Source of the DNA: Bradyrhizobium sp. CSA207
GTDB taxonomy: Bacteria; Pseudomonadota; Alphaproteobacteria; Rhizobiales; Xanthobacteraceae
Assembly: GCF_029051685.1 (NCBI RefSeq)
Contig: NZ_JAACFT010000020.1
Coordinates: 62,001-126,000 of the forward strand
Direction of reading: 5' to 3'
Length of the DNA: 64,000 nt
Below, piece after piece: positions 34,048-42,614 of the stretch. The notes beneath the pieces were generated by a model. It was not told the DNA's origin. It searched no databases and saw only the letters and a program-made list of their open reading frames with translations. Position numbers and translations under genes: made by a program. Every line of letters starts with the position of its first letter. Within the stretch, counting starts at the first letter, position 1.

Positions 34048-34222
34048 CATCTTTGTCCTGGTGCACTCGCGGGATGTCGGTGCCGCAACACTAGAACAGC
34101 CACGCGGCATAAGATGCGGCTTTTCCGTCGGCTGCGGTGGAAGATATCGTTGGCGCGGCGGCCTTCGGACGATCTGCACATCGCCAAAATACGAGACTGG
34201 TGCCGGATAGGAAAACGACTCG

Positions 34223-35065
34223 ATGACCCGGAGCACCTTATCGCTCACCGCCTTCCGCCCCGAGCATCTCGAAGGGGCCCTGCGTCTTTCACGTCAAGCC
34301 AAGTGGCCGCATCGCATCGAGGACTGGCAACTGGCACTCGAGCTGAGTACGGGATTCGTCGCGCTGGACGCGAATGCCTCAACCGTGCTCGGGACGATTC
34401 TGATGACGCCCTACAAGCGAGATGTCGCAACCATCAACATGGTCATCGTCGATGAAGCCGCCCGCGAGCGCGGATTGGGCCGCCAGCTCATGGAGGCAGT
34501 CATCGCGCTGGCGGGACCGCGGACGCTGAGGCTCGTTGCAACTGGCGAGGGTCTTCCGCTCTATCAGAAGCTCGGCTTTAGCCAGACCGGAACGATCGTC
34601 CAGCATCAGGGACCAGCCTCGCATGTCACCGCGCCTATCAATGTCCGGCCGGCAGAGCCGCGCGATATCTCCGAGATCATCGATCTCGACAGAAGCGCGT
34701 ACGGTGCAAACCGGGAAGATCTGCTCCGTGCTGTTGCGAAGGTCGGCTGCCTCGCGGTCGTTGGTAATGACCAAGAGATCACTGGATTTGCGGCGCTACG
34801 CGACTTCGGCAGAGGCGAGGTGATCGGTCCCGTCGTGGCCGCGAACGCCGACGATGGGAAAGCTCTGCTTGCCTATTTCATGGCTGGGCGGGAAGGACGG
34901 TTCGTTCGCGTGGATACCGCCGAGGCACCTCAATTGGGGGCCTGGCTCACCGACAAGGGCCTCGCCCGGGTGGACGAGAGCATTGCCATGCAGCGCCCTG
35001 CCGTTGCGCGATCCAGTCGCGCGCCATTCACCACATTCGCCCTCGCCAGCCAGGCTTTCGGATAA
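34223..35065 (+). CDS. Two-domain GNAT N-acetyltransferase (YitH-like), copy 2
   Basis: A 280-residue paralogue of the protein at 25580-26482. The first domain has PHRIEDWQLALELSTGFVAL, the acetyl-CoA-binding loop DEAARERGLGRQLMEAVIAL (R-x2-G-x-G-type) and YQKLGFSQTG. The second domain has FGRGEVIGPVVAANADDG and ends TFALASQAFG. Copy 2 keeps the classical RGLGRQL acetyl-CoA loop, whereas copy 1 reads TRGTARWL, so the two may differ in activity. Divergent from the HAD/oxidase pair and directly upstream (12 bp) of the aminotransferase, hence in its operon. Confidence 0.85.
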   Translation: MTRSTLSLTAFRPEHLEGALRLSRQAKWPHRIEDWQLALELSTGFVALDANASTVLGTILMTPYKRDVATINMVIVDEAARERGLGRQLMEAVIALAGPRTLRLVATGEGLPLYQKLGFSQTGTIVQHQGPASHVTAPINVRPAEPRDISEIIDLDRSAYGANREDLLRAVAKVGCLAVVGNDQEITGFAALRDFGRGEVIGPVVAANADDGKALLAYFMAGREGRFVRVDTAEAPQLGAWLTDKGLARVDESIAMQRPAVARSSRAPFTTFALASQAFG

Positions 35066-35077
35066 GCGGAGACCTTG

Positions 35078-36457
35078 ATGCTCAGCAACTCGCTCATCGA
35101 GCTCGATCGGGCTCATCTCGTCCACCCGGTCGCATCCTATCGGGGCCATGAGACCTCCGGCGTCAGGGTACTGAAATCGGCTAGGGGAGCGACCGTGACG
35201 GACGCGTCCGGACATCAACTCGTCGACGGGTTTGCCGGGCTCTGGTGCGTCAATGCTGGCTATGGTCACGAGAGCATCGTTGCGGCCGCTGCCAGGCAGA
35301 TGCAGGAGCTTCCCTATGCAACGGGCTACTTCAGCCTCGGCTCGGAGCCGGCGATCCGGCTGGCGGCGGAGTTGGCGCAGCGAGCGCCCGGCGACCTGAA
35401 CCATGTCTACTTTACGCTCGGCGGTTCTGACGCAGTCGACAGCACAATCCGCTTCATCCGCTACTACTGGCACGCCCGCCGCGAGCCGCAGCGTGAGCAT
35501 TTCATCACCGTCGAACAGGGATATCATGGATCTTCGACCGTCGGCGCCGGGCTGACAGCCCTGCCCGCCTTCCATGCCGGGTTCGGCGTGCCACTCAGCT
35601 GGCAGCACAGGATCCCCTCGCACTATGTCTATCGCAATCCGGCCGGAGAGGACGGTGACACCATCATCGCCGCCTCGCTGGCCGCGCTCGATGCGAAAAT
35701 CGAGGAGATCGGCGGCCCGCAACGCGTCGCCGCGTTCTATGCCGAGCCGATCCAAGGCTCAGGCGGTGTGCTCGTGCCGCCCAAGGGCTGGATGAAGGCG
35801 ATGCGCGCGCGGTGCAAGGCTTACGGCATCCTCTTCGTGGCGGACGAGGTCATTACCGGGTTCGGCAGGACCGGACCGCTTTTTGCGTGCAGCGAGGACG
35901 AAATCGTCCCTGACCTCATGACCGTCGCCAAGGGATTGACCTCTGGATACGTGCCAATGGGTGCGGTCTTCCTGTCGGATCATGTCTACGACACGATCGC
36001 CGATGCGGCGGGCTCAAGCGCTGTCGGCCACGGTTATACCTACTCCGCACATCCCGTCAGCGCCGCCGTAGCCCTGGAAGTGCTGCGCCTCTACGAAAAC
36101 GGCCTGCTTGCGAATGGCGCGGAGGCGGGTGCACGTCTGATGGCTGGTCTTCAATCGCTCAGGGATCATCCCCTCGTCGGGGACGTACGCGGCCGTGGCA
36201 TGCTCGCCGCTATCGAACTCGTCACCGACAAGCAGCGCAAGACGCAGCTTCCCGCCGCGGCCGAACCAGCAAAGCGCATCTTCGATCGCGCCTGGAAAAA
36301 CGGCCTCGTCATCCGCGCTTTCCCAACGGGCGTGTTGGGCTATGCTCCACCGCTCTGCTGCTCCGAGGCCGATATCGATGCTATCATCGAGCGCACAGCA
36401 AGGACGCTCGACGACACGCTGGCCGATGCCGAAGTTCGCGCCGCATTGCAACATTAA
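35078..36457 (+). CDS. Class III aminotransferase (omega-amino acid/polyamine:pyruvate type)
   Basis: PLP enzyme of 459 residues. Seen: GFAGLWCVNAGYGHE, the phosphate-contact GGSDAVDSTIRF, HGSSTVGAGLT, metal-free PLP Asp in LFVADEVITGFGRTG, and Lys of TVAKGLTSGYVPMGAV that forms the aldimine. This is the pattern of beta-alanine/putrescine:pyruvate aminotransferases (SpuC-like). The ATG at 35078 follows GCGGAG. It gives an alternative to the FAD oxidases for amino group removal, so aldehyde made here would go to the dehydrogenases at 27984 and 30517. The amino donor is not known. Confidence 0.92.
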   Translation: MLSNSLIELDRAHLVHPVASYRGHETSGVRVLKSARGATVTDASGHQLVDGFAGLWCVNAGYGHESIVAAAARQMQELPYATGYFSLGSEPAIRLAAELAQRAPGDLNHVYFTLGGSDAVDSTIRFIRYYWHARREPQREHFITVEQGYHGSSTVGAGLTALPAFHAGFGVPLSWQHRIPSHYVYRNPAGEDGDTIIAASLAALDAKIEEIGGPQRVAAFYAEPIQGSGGVLVPPKGWMKAMRARCKAYGILFVADEVITGFGRTGPLFACSEDEIVPDLMTVAKGLTSGYVPMGAVFLSDHVYDTIADAAGSSAVGHGYTYSAHPVSAAVALEVLRLYENGLLANGAEAGARLMAGLQSLRDHPLVGDVRGRGMLAAIELVTDKQRKTQLPAAAEPAKRIFDRAWKNGLVIRAFPTGVLGYAPPLCCSEADIDAIIERTARTLDDTLADAEVRAALQH

Positions 36458-36730
36458 TGGGCAAGCACGACGAGCTGGCTGGACGCAGGTTTGAAATACT
36501 AGAAAACAAGCTATCTTCGCAATTTTCTGCCGTTGCCCACGGTTTTTACGGACGCAGCCGCCGAACTATCCTGCGAGACTTCGATCGCGGGAAAGAATGC
36601 AATCCTGAGGGGCGCCGCGTCACGGTCGTTTTGACAAGACCGTGCCGGCATCCACCACAATGGCGCGACAGAACAATCTGTCGCTCACCGCAGCATGAGC
36701 CATAGTCTTAGCCAGCGACGAGGGATTGAC

Positions 36731-38335
36731 ATGAGCGACACGACGAACTGGTCTTGTTCAGACAACGCCACGATCGAGAGCGCTATCCGGCGCGGGGCTT
36801 CGCGCCGCGACCTCCTGAAGTTGATGCTCGCCAACGGCATGGCCCTGGCGGCCGCCAACGCGGTCTTCGGCCGCGCGTCGCAAGCGGTGGCCGCGACACC
36901 CGTGAAAGGCGGCGCCCTGAAAGCGGCGGCCTGGTCGTCCTCGACCGCCGACACGCTTGACCCTGCCAAAGCGTCGCTCTCGACCGATTACGTGCGCTGC
37001 TGCTCCTTCTACAACCGCCTGACATTTCTCGATCAGGCCGGCGTGCCCCAGATGGAGCTCGCCGAGTCGATCGAGAGCGGCGACGCCAAGACCTGGACGA
37101 TCAAGCTGAAGAAGGGCGTGACCTTTCACAATGGCAAGGATCTCAGTGCCGACGACGTCATCTTTTCGCTGAAGCGTCATCTCGACAAGGCTACCGGATC
37201 GAAGGTCGCAGCGATCGCTTCCCAAATGGCGGACTTCAAGGCTATCGACAAGAATACTGTCGAGGTGACGCTGGCGAGCCCCAACGCGGATCTGCCGACG
37301 ATCCTGTCGATGCATCACTTCATGATCGTGGCCGACGGCACGACTGATTTCTCCACGGGTAACGGGACCGGCGCCTTCAAGTGCAAGCAATTCAGCCCCG
37401 GCGAGCGCTCGATTGGCGTGCGAAATCCCAACTACTTCAAGAGCGGTCCGAATGTTGATTCATTCGAGTTTTTCGCCATTCCGGATGAAAACGCTCGTAT
37501 CAACGCGTTGCTGTCCGGGGATATTCATCTCGCGGCCGCGATCAACCCGCGATCGGTGCGCCTCCTCGAAGGCCAGAATGGTTTCGCACTGTCCACGACC
37601 ACGTCGGGTACCTACACCGACCTGAACATGCGGATGGACATGGTGCCCGGCAACAACCGGGATTTCGTGGAGGGCATGAAATACGTCGTCAACCGCGAGC
37701 AGATCGTCAAATCGGCACTGCGCGGCTTCGGCGTCATTGGCAATGATCAACCGGTGTCGCCCGCCAACTTCTTCTACAACAAGACTCTTAAGCCCAAATC
37801 ATTCGACCTCGACAAGGCCAAATTCCATTTCCAGAAAGCGGGCGTTCTCGGTCAGACCATTGAGGTCATCACCTCCGAAGCGGCCGGTTCGGCGATCGAC
37901 ATGGCCATGATCGTCCAGGCATCGGCCGCCCAAATCGGCATGAAGCTCGACGTGAAGCGCGTGCCTTCTGACGGCTACTGGAGCAATTACTGGCTGAAGG
38001 CGCCGGTCCATTTCGGCAACCTCAATCCGCGTCCGACGCCGGACATCCTGTTCTCACTGCTCTACAAGTCTGACGCACCATGGAACGAGAGCCGGTTCAA
38101 CTCGGAAAAGTTCGACAAGATGCTGCTCGAGGCTCGCGGTTCGCTTGATCAAGCCAAGCGCCGCGAGATCTACAACGAGATGCAGGTCCTGGTGTCGGAA
38201 GAAGCGGGCACCATCATTCCGGCCTACATCTCCAATGTGGACGCCATCACAGCCAAGCTGAAGGGACTGGAGCCCAACCCGCTCGGCGGTATGATGGGTT
38301 ACGCTTTCGCCGAATACGTCTGGCTTACCGCCTGA
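36731..38335 (+). CDS. Peptide/opine-type ABC substrate-binding protein (DppA/OppA family) with Tat signal
   Basis: A 534-residue extracytoplasmic binding protein (SBP_bac_5). The N-terminus carries a twin-arginine motif SRRDLLKLMLANGM with a hydrophobic core and AQAVA-like cleavage site SQAVAATP, so export by Tat is likely. Domain features: KTWTIKLKKGVTFHNGKDLS, FSLKRHLDKATG, and FALSTTTSGTYTDLNMRMDM. The family binds peptides, but also amines, opines and polyamine-like compounds. The start at 36731 follows a GAGGGATTGAC stretch. A 273-bp leader precedes it. Followed by two permeases and a fused ATPase. Confidence 0.92.
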   Translation: MSDTTNWSCSDNATIESAIRRGASRRDLLKLMLANGMALAAANAVFGRASQAVAATPVKGGALKAAAWSSSTADTLDPAKASLSTDYVRCCSFYNRLTFLDQAGVPQMELAESIESGDAKTWTIKLKKGVTFHNGKDLSADDVIFSLKRHLDKATGSKVAAIASQMADFKAIDKNTVEVTLASPNADLPTILSMHHFMIVADGTTDFSTGNGTGAFKCKQFSPGERSIGVRNPNYFKSGPNVDSFEFFAIPDENARINALLSGDIHLAAAINPRSVRLLEGQNGFALSTTTSGTYTDLNMRMDMVPGNNRDFVEGMKYVVNREQIVKSALRGFGVIGNDQPVSPANFFYNKTLKPKSFDLDKAKFHFQKAGVLGQTIEVITSEAAGSAIDMAMIVQASAAQIGMKLDVKRVPSDGYWSNYWLKAPVHFGNLNPRPTPDILFSLLYKSDAPWNESRFNSEKFDKMLLEARGSLDQAKRREIYNEMQVLVSEEAGTIIPAYISNVDAITAKLKGLEPNPLGGMMGYAFAEYVWLTA

Positions 38336-38420
38336 CCGGCGCATAGCGACATCCCTTCTCTGGCTCCTGAGATTGAGACCATGGGCTGAAGAGAGTGAGC
38401 GGCGGTGCGGGAGCGCGAAT

Positions 38421-39371
38421 GTGAAGAGACAAGTTACGTCGCTTGCGGTGAGGCGGCTTCTTATCGCCTTGATCACGCTCGTAATCGTTTCGTTTGCCGT
38501 CTTCTTTGCCACGGCGCTCCTGCCCGGCGATACGGCCACCATCTTGCTCGGGCAGTCCGCGACGCCCGAGGCCATCGAGGGTCTGCGCAAGGCCATGCAT
38601 CTCAACGATCCCGCGATCGTTCGCTTCCTGAGATGGATGGCCGGCCTCATCCAGGGTGATTTCGGCACGTCTTATGCAAACAACGTCTCGGTCGCCAATC
38701 TGATACGGGGACGGCTCGCCAACACGATGAAGCTTGCAGGATTGACCGCCTCGATCGCCGTGCCGCTCGCCCTGACGCTCGGCATCACCGCCGCAATGTG
38801 GCGCGGCACGCTTTACGACCGCATCGTTACCGTTGCGACCATCGGCATCATCTCGGTGCCGGAGTTCATGATTGCAACCCTGGCGGTGTTGCTCTTCGCA
38901 GTCTATCTCAGATGGCTACCGGCGTTGTCTTTCACCAACGAGGTCAAGTCGTTCTATGACCTGATGCGGACCTATGCGATGCCGGTCGTAACGCTCACGA
39001 TCGGCGTTTCGGCGCAGATGATCCGCATGACCCGCGCCGCCGTAGTGGAGACACTGAACACGCCCTATGTCGAGATGGCGCTCCTCAAGGGAGCCTCGCG
39101 CCCCCGGCTGGTGTTGAGACATGCACTGCCCAATGCGCTTGGCCCCATCGTCAACTCGGTCGCACTCTCGCTATCGTATTTGCTCGGCGGCGTGATCATC
39201 GTGGAGACCATCTTCAACTATCCCGGCGTTGCAAAGCTGATGGTCGATGCTGTTTCGACTCGCGACCTGCCGCTGATCCAGACATGCGCGATGATCTTCT
39301 GCCTGGGATATCTGACATTGATCACGGCAGCCGACATCATCGCCGTTCTGTCCAATCCGAGGCTCCGATGA
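38421..39371 (+). CDS. ABC permease, DppB type
   Basis: Inner-membrane subunit of 316 residues, about six helices. GTG start at 38421 with GGGAG before it; no ATG fits. Seen: LLPGDTATILLGQSATPEAI, LRWLPALSFTNEVKS and the EAA loop ALLKGASRPRLVLRHALPNA typical of Dpp/Opp permeases. Its stop overlaps the next start (ATGA). Confidence 0.93.
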   Translation: MKRQVTSLAVRRLLIALITLVIVSFAVFFATALLPGDTATILLGQSATPEAIEGLRKAMHLNDPAIVRFLRWMAGLIQGDFGTSYANNVSVANLIRGRLANTMKLAGLTASIAVPLALTLGITAAMWRGTLYDRIVTVATIGIISVPEFMIATLAVLLFAVYLRWLPALSFTNEVKSFYDLMRTYAMPVVTLTIGVSAQMIRMTRAAVVETLNTPYVEMALLKGASRPRLVLRHALPNALGPIVNSVALSLSYLLGGVIIVETIFNYPGVAKLMVDAVSTRDLPLIQTCAMIFCLGYLTLITAADIIAVLSNPRLR

Positions 39372-40222
39372 CGAAATCGACTTCGCCCGGCCGGCTCGGC
39401 GTACGGTTTGGCTATCGCTTCAATCTCATCGGCCTGTCGGCGCTGGCCATCATCCTTCTCTGGGGCGGCGTCGCCGTTTTCGCGCCGCACATTATCCCCC
39501 ATTCCGTCGGCGAGATCGTCGATACCGATTACTTCGGGCCCATGAGCCGAGATCTGTGGTTTGGCTCAGACTATCTTGGACGCGACATCTTCTCGCGCAT
39601 CCTGATGGGGGCACGCTACACGCTCGGCATCTCGCTTGCCGCCGTCTCCATTGCCTGTTTCAGCGGCGTCGCACTCGGCATGACTGCAGCAGTTGCCGGC
39701 GGCTGGCTGGACAGCATACTGAGCCGGTTTCTCGATGCACTCAACTCGATTCCCAGCAAGCTGTTCAGCCTCGTCGTGGTTGCCGCCATCGGCTCGTCAA
39801 TCCCGGCGCTGATTGCGACGCTCTCGGTGATCTACACCCCGGGCGCCTATCGCTTCGCCCGCGCTCTCGCCGTCAATGTCAACACTATGGACTTCATGGT
39901 GGTCGCCCGCATTCGGGGCGAAGGCCTGCCTTATCTCATCGCCTCCGAGATCCTTCCGAATATTCTCGGCCCCGTGCTTGCCGATCTCGGCCTGCGCTTC
40001 GTCTTCATCGTGCTCCTGCTTTCCGGCTTGTCCTTTCTCGGACTCGGCGTGCAACCGCCCTACGCCGACTGGGGAGCATTGGTTCGTGAGAATATCGGCG
40101 GCCTGCCCTTTGGTGCACCGGCGGTGATCTTCCCTTCGCTCGCCATTGCAAGTCTCACGATTTGCGTCAACCTTCTGATCGACAATCTGCCGCGCAAAAT
40201 CCGCGACCGGAGCGCCGAATGA
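39368..40222 (+). CDS. ABC permease, DppC type
   Basis: Inner-membrane subunit of 284 residues with the N-terminal helix and then GSDYLGRDIFSRILMGARYT, the hallmark of DppC/OppC. EAA loop VARIRGEGLPYLIASEILPN. The C-terminus has SFLGLGVQPPYADWGALV. Overlaps both neighbours by four bases, so the three membrane/ATPase genes are translated as a block. Confidence 0.94.
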   Translation: MTKSTSPGRLGVRFGYRFNLIGLSALAIILLWGGVAVFAPHIIPHSVGEIVDTDYFGPMSRDLWFGSDYLGRDIFSRILMGARYTLGISLAAVSIACFSGVALGMTAAVAGGWLDSILSRFLDALNSIPSKLFSLVVVAAIGSSIPALIATLSVIYTPGAYRFARALAVNVNTMDFMVVARIRGEGLPYLIASEILPNILGPVLADLGLRFVFIVLLLSGLSFLGLGVQPPYADWGALVRENIGGLPFGAPAVIFPSLAIASLTICVNLLIDNLPRKIRDRSAE

Positions 40223-41880
40223 CGGGAAACCTGGTCGAGATCCGCAATCTCAGGGTTGAAGCAACGACCGATGCAGGCAGGCGGGTCGAGATCATCAAGG
40301 ACGTTAGCCTCGACATCGCCGAAGGCGAGATCGTTGCCCTCATCGGCGAGAGCGGCTCGGGCAAAACCACGATTGCCATGACGCTCATGGGTTACACCCG
40401 CCAAGGCTGCGCCATCGCTGGCGGCGAAGTGCGGGTGGCTGGCGTTGACATGGTGAAGCTTTCGGAAGCGGAACGCGCCAGGATTCGCGGGACGAGGGTT
40501 GCCTACGTGCCGCAAAGCGCCGCGGCTGCCTTCAATCCTGCGCTCACCATCATGGATCAGGTCACCGAGGTCGCGCGTATCCATAAGCTCATGTCGGCCG
40601 TTGAGGCACGAGCGAAAGCCCTTTCCCTGTTCAAAGCGCTCTCGCTGCCGGAGCCGGAAACGATCGGCAACCGCTATCCGCACCAGGTCTCGGGTGGTCA
40701 GTTGCAGCGCCTCGCCGCCGCGATGGCCCTGATCGGCCAACCCAAGGTCGTCATCTTCGACGAGCCCACTACGGCACTCGATGTCACGACCCAGGTTGAG
40801 GTGCTGCGCGCATTCAAGGCCGTCACGGCGCAGCACAACATCGCCGGCATCTACGTCTCGCACGATCTGGCCGTCGTCGCCCAGATCGCCGATCGGATCG
40901 TCGTGCTCAAAGACGGCTCAGTCCAGGAAACGGGCACGACCAGCCAGATCCTCGACGACGCCCAGCACCCCTATACGCGGGAGCTGCTTGCGGCGTTCAG
41001 GCCGAAGGCACAACAGCGCGGGCCTGAATGCGAGGAAACGACGAAGCGTCCGTTGCTTCAGGTCGACAATCTGACGGTCGGTTATGGCCCTCGTCTGCGC
41101 GATGGACAACCGTTGATCAGCGTTGTCCAGGCGGTCAGCCTCGAGCTGGATCGAGGGCGGAATCTCGGTATCATCGGCGAGTCCGGTTGCGGCAAGTCAA
41201 CCCTTGCCCGGGCGATTGCCGGGATCCTTCCGGCGTATGCGGGCGATATTATCTTCGACGGGCGCGAATTGGGGAAAGCCGGCCGCGGCCGTACCCGCAA
41301 CGAGCTCCGCCAGATTCAGATCGTGTTCCAGCACGCCGACACCGCTCTCAATCCCGCGAAATCGGTGGAAGACATCTTGAGGCGCCCCCTCACCTTCTAC
41401 CACGGCATGAGCGGCAAGGCGCGCGATACGCGCGTCAGCGAGCTTCTCGGTCTGGTCCATCTCCCCAAATCGGTGCGCCATCGATTGCCAGGAGAACTTT
41501 CAGGCGGTCAAAAGCAGCGGGTGAATTTCGCGCGGGCACTCGCTGCCGAGCCGACGCTCATCCTGTGCGACGAGATCACGTCGGCTCTCGACACGGTCGT
41601 GGCGGCCGCGGTGGTCGAGCTCCTGAAGGAGTTGCAACGCGAACTCGGTCTCTCCTACATCTTCATCAGCCATGACCTGTCCGTCGTCGAGGCGATTTGC
41701 GACGAGATCATCGTGATGTATCGCGGTCAAAAGGTCGAGGAGATCACGCCGGCCCGGTTGACGGCACCGCAGCACCCTTATACCCGGCTGCTGTTCTCTT
41801 CGGTCCCCAAGCTCGACCCGGCCTGGCTCGATAACCTGGAACAGAATGCCGATGCAGTGCGGGCCTATTGTCGCCAATAG
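40219..41880 (+). CDS. Fused double ABC ATPase (DppD-DppF in one chain)
   Basis: A 553-residue protein with two complete nucleotide-binding domains. Half 1: Walker A GESGSGKTT (about residue 42), VSGGQLQRLAAAMALIGQPK and VVIFDEPTTALD. Half 2: GESGCGKST, LSGGQKQRVNFARAL and LILCDEITSALD. Normally encoded by two genes; this fused form is also known in related bacteria. It powers the DppB/DppC-type permeases encoded upstream. The start overlaps the DppC-type stop. Confidence 0.94.
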   Translation: MTGNLVEIRNLRVEATTDAGRRVEIIKDVSLDIAEGEIVALIGESGSGKTTIAMTLMGYTRQGCAIAGGEVRVAGVDMVKLSEAERARIRGTRVAYVPQSAAAAFNPALTIMDQVTEVARIHKLMSAVEARAKALSLFKALSLPEPETIGNRYPHQVSGGQLQRLAAAMALIGQPKVVIFDEPTTALDVTTQVEVLRAFKAVTAQHNIAGIYVSHDLAVVAQIADRIVVLKDGSVQETGTTSQILDDAQHPYTRELLAAFRPKAQQRGPECEETTKRPLLQVDNLTVGYGPRLRDGQPLISVVQAVSLELDRGRNLGIIGESGCGKSTLARAIAGILPAYAGDIIFDGRELGKAGRGRTRNELRQIQIVFQHADTALNPAKSVEDILRRPLTFYHGMSGKARDTRVSELLGLVHLPKSVRHRLPGELSGGQKQRVNFARALAAEPTLILCDEITSALDTVVAAAVVELLKELQRELGLSYIFISHDLSVVEAICDEIIVMYRGQKVEEITPARLTAPQHPYTRLLFSSVPKLDPAWLDNLEQNADAVRAYCRQ

Positions 41881-41902
41881 AAGCGGCTGGCGCAGTCTGC
41901 CA

Positions 41903-42379
41903 TCAAGCTGGAAACAGGCTGGTCAGCGGCATCTGCGAGCGCACGATGGGCGACTTCAAGACGACGAAGCTGAAGTATTTGTCGATTCCGATATCCATGT
42001 CCGTCAAACGTTCCATGATCGTCTGGTACTCGCCAATGCTGGCGGTGACGAACTTCAGCATGTAGTCGTAACCTCCCGAGACGAGATGGCATTCGATCAG
42101 CTGGTCGACCTTGTCAACCGCCGCGAGGAAGCGGGCAAAGTCGATTTGCCTGTGGTTCTTCAACGTCACCTCCGTGAACACGGTCAGCGTCTGCCCCAGC
42201 TTGCGCACATTGATCCGGGCCGAATAACCCTCGATATAGCCCTCACTCTGCAGCCTCTTCACGCGCATGAGACATGGACTGGGCGACAGGTTCACCAACT
42301 CGGCGAGCTCGACGTTGGTGATGCGACCGTTCTTCTGGAGTTCGTGGAGGATCTTGATGTCGATCCGATCCAGCTTCAT
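41903..42379 (-). CDS. Lrp/AsnC-family regulator
   Basis: A 158-residue regulator: LDRIDIKILHELQKNGRITN and the helix-turn-helix VELAELVNLSPSPCLMRVKR, then a RAM ligand domain (FTEVTLKNHRQIDF, VSGGYDYMLKFV). The ATG at 42379 follows GAGGG. It lies convergent with the ABC operon and divergent from the FAD oxidase at 42615, with a 7-bp-arm inverted repeat between. Lrp proteins sense amino acids, so this one likely reports the amine or amino acid pool for module B. Confidence 0.92.
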   Translation of the reverse strand: MKLDRIDIKILHELQKNGRITNVELAELVNLSPSPCLMRVKRLQSEGYIEGYSARINVRKLGQTLTVFTEVTLKNHRQIDFARFLAAVDKVDQLIECHLVSGGYDYMLKFVTASIGEYQTIMERLTDMDIGIDKYFSFVVLKSPIVRSQMPLTSLFPA

Positions 42380-42461
42380 TGGCGACCCTCCATCGAGCAA
42401 GCGCCAAACGGCGCAGCATAAAATTTGGCACAGTGAACCGAAAACTCACTTATCCTGCATC

Positions 42462-42482
42462 TAATGTCCATCACTGACATTA
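42462..42482. promoter_or_regulatory. Inverted repeat TAATGTC-N7-GACATTA
   Basis: Perfect 7-bp arms in the divergent leader between the Lrp gene and the FAD oxidase at 42615. The 21-bp size and AT-rich arms suit an Lrp/AsnC dimer. Candidate operator. Confidence 0.5.
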
Positions 42483-42614
42483 TACCATTCGGCTAGAGCG
42501 CAGTTTTGCAGGACCGCGCGGATAAAGCATAAAGTGCTGAGCTCCTATCGAATCCAACGCCGCACGCGCCGGCGCATGACTTACGATGCGCCGAGCAAAC
42601 ACCAGGAAGTCACG

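Noticed and set aside
36457..36705. 82-codon frame before the DppA-type binding protein
   Set aside because: No ribosome-binding site, Arg-rich product without any family resemblance; probably leader DNA.
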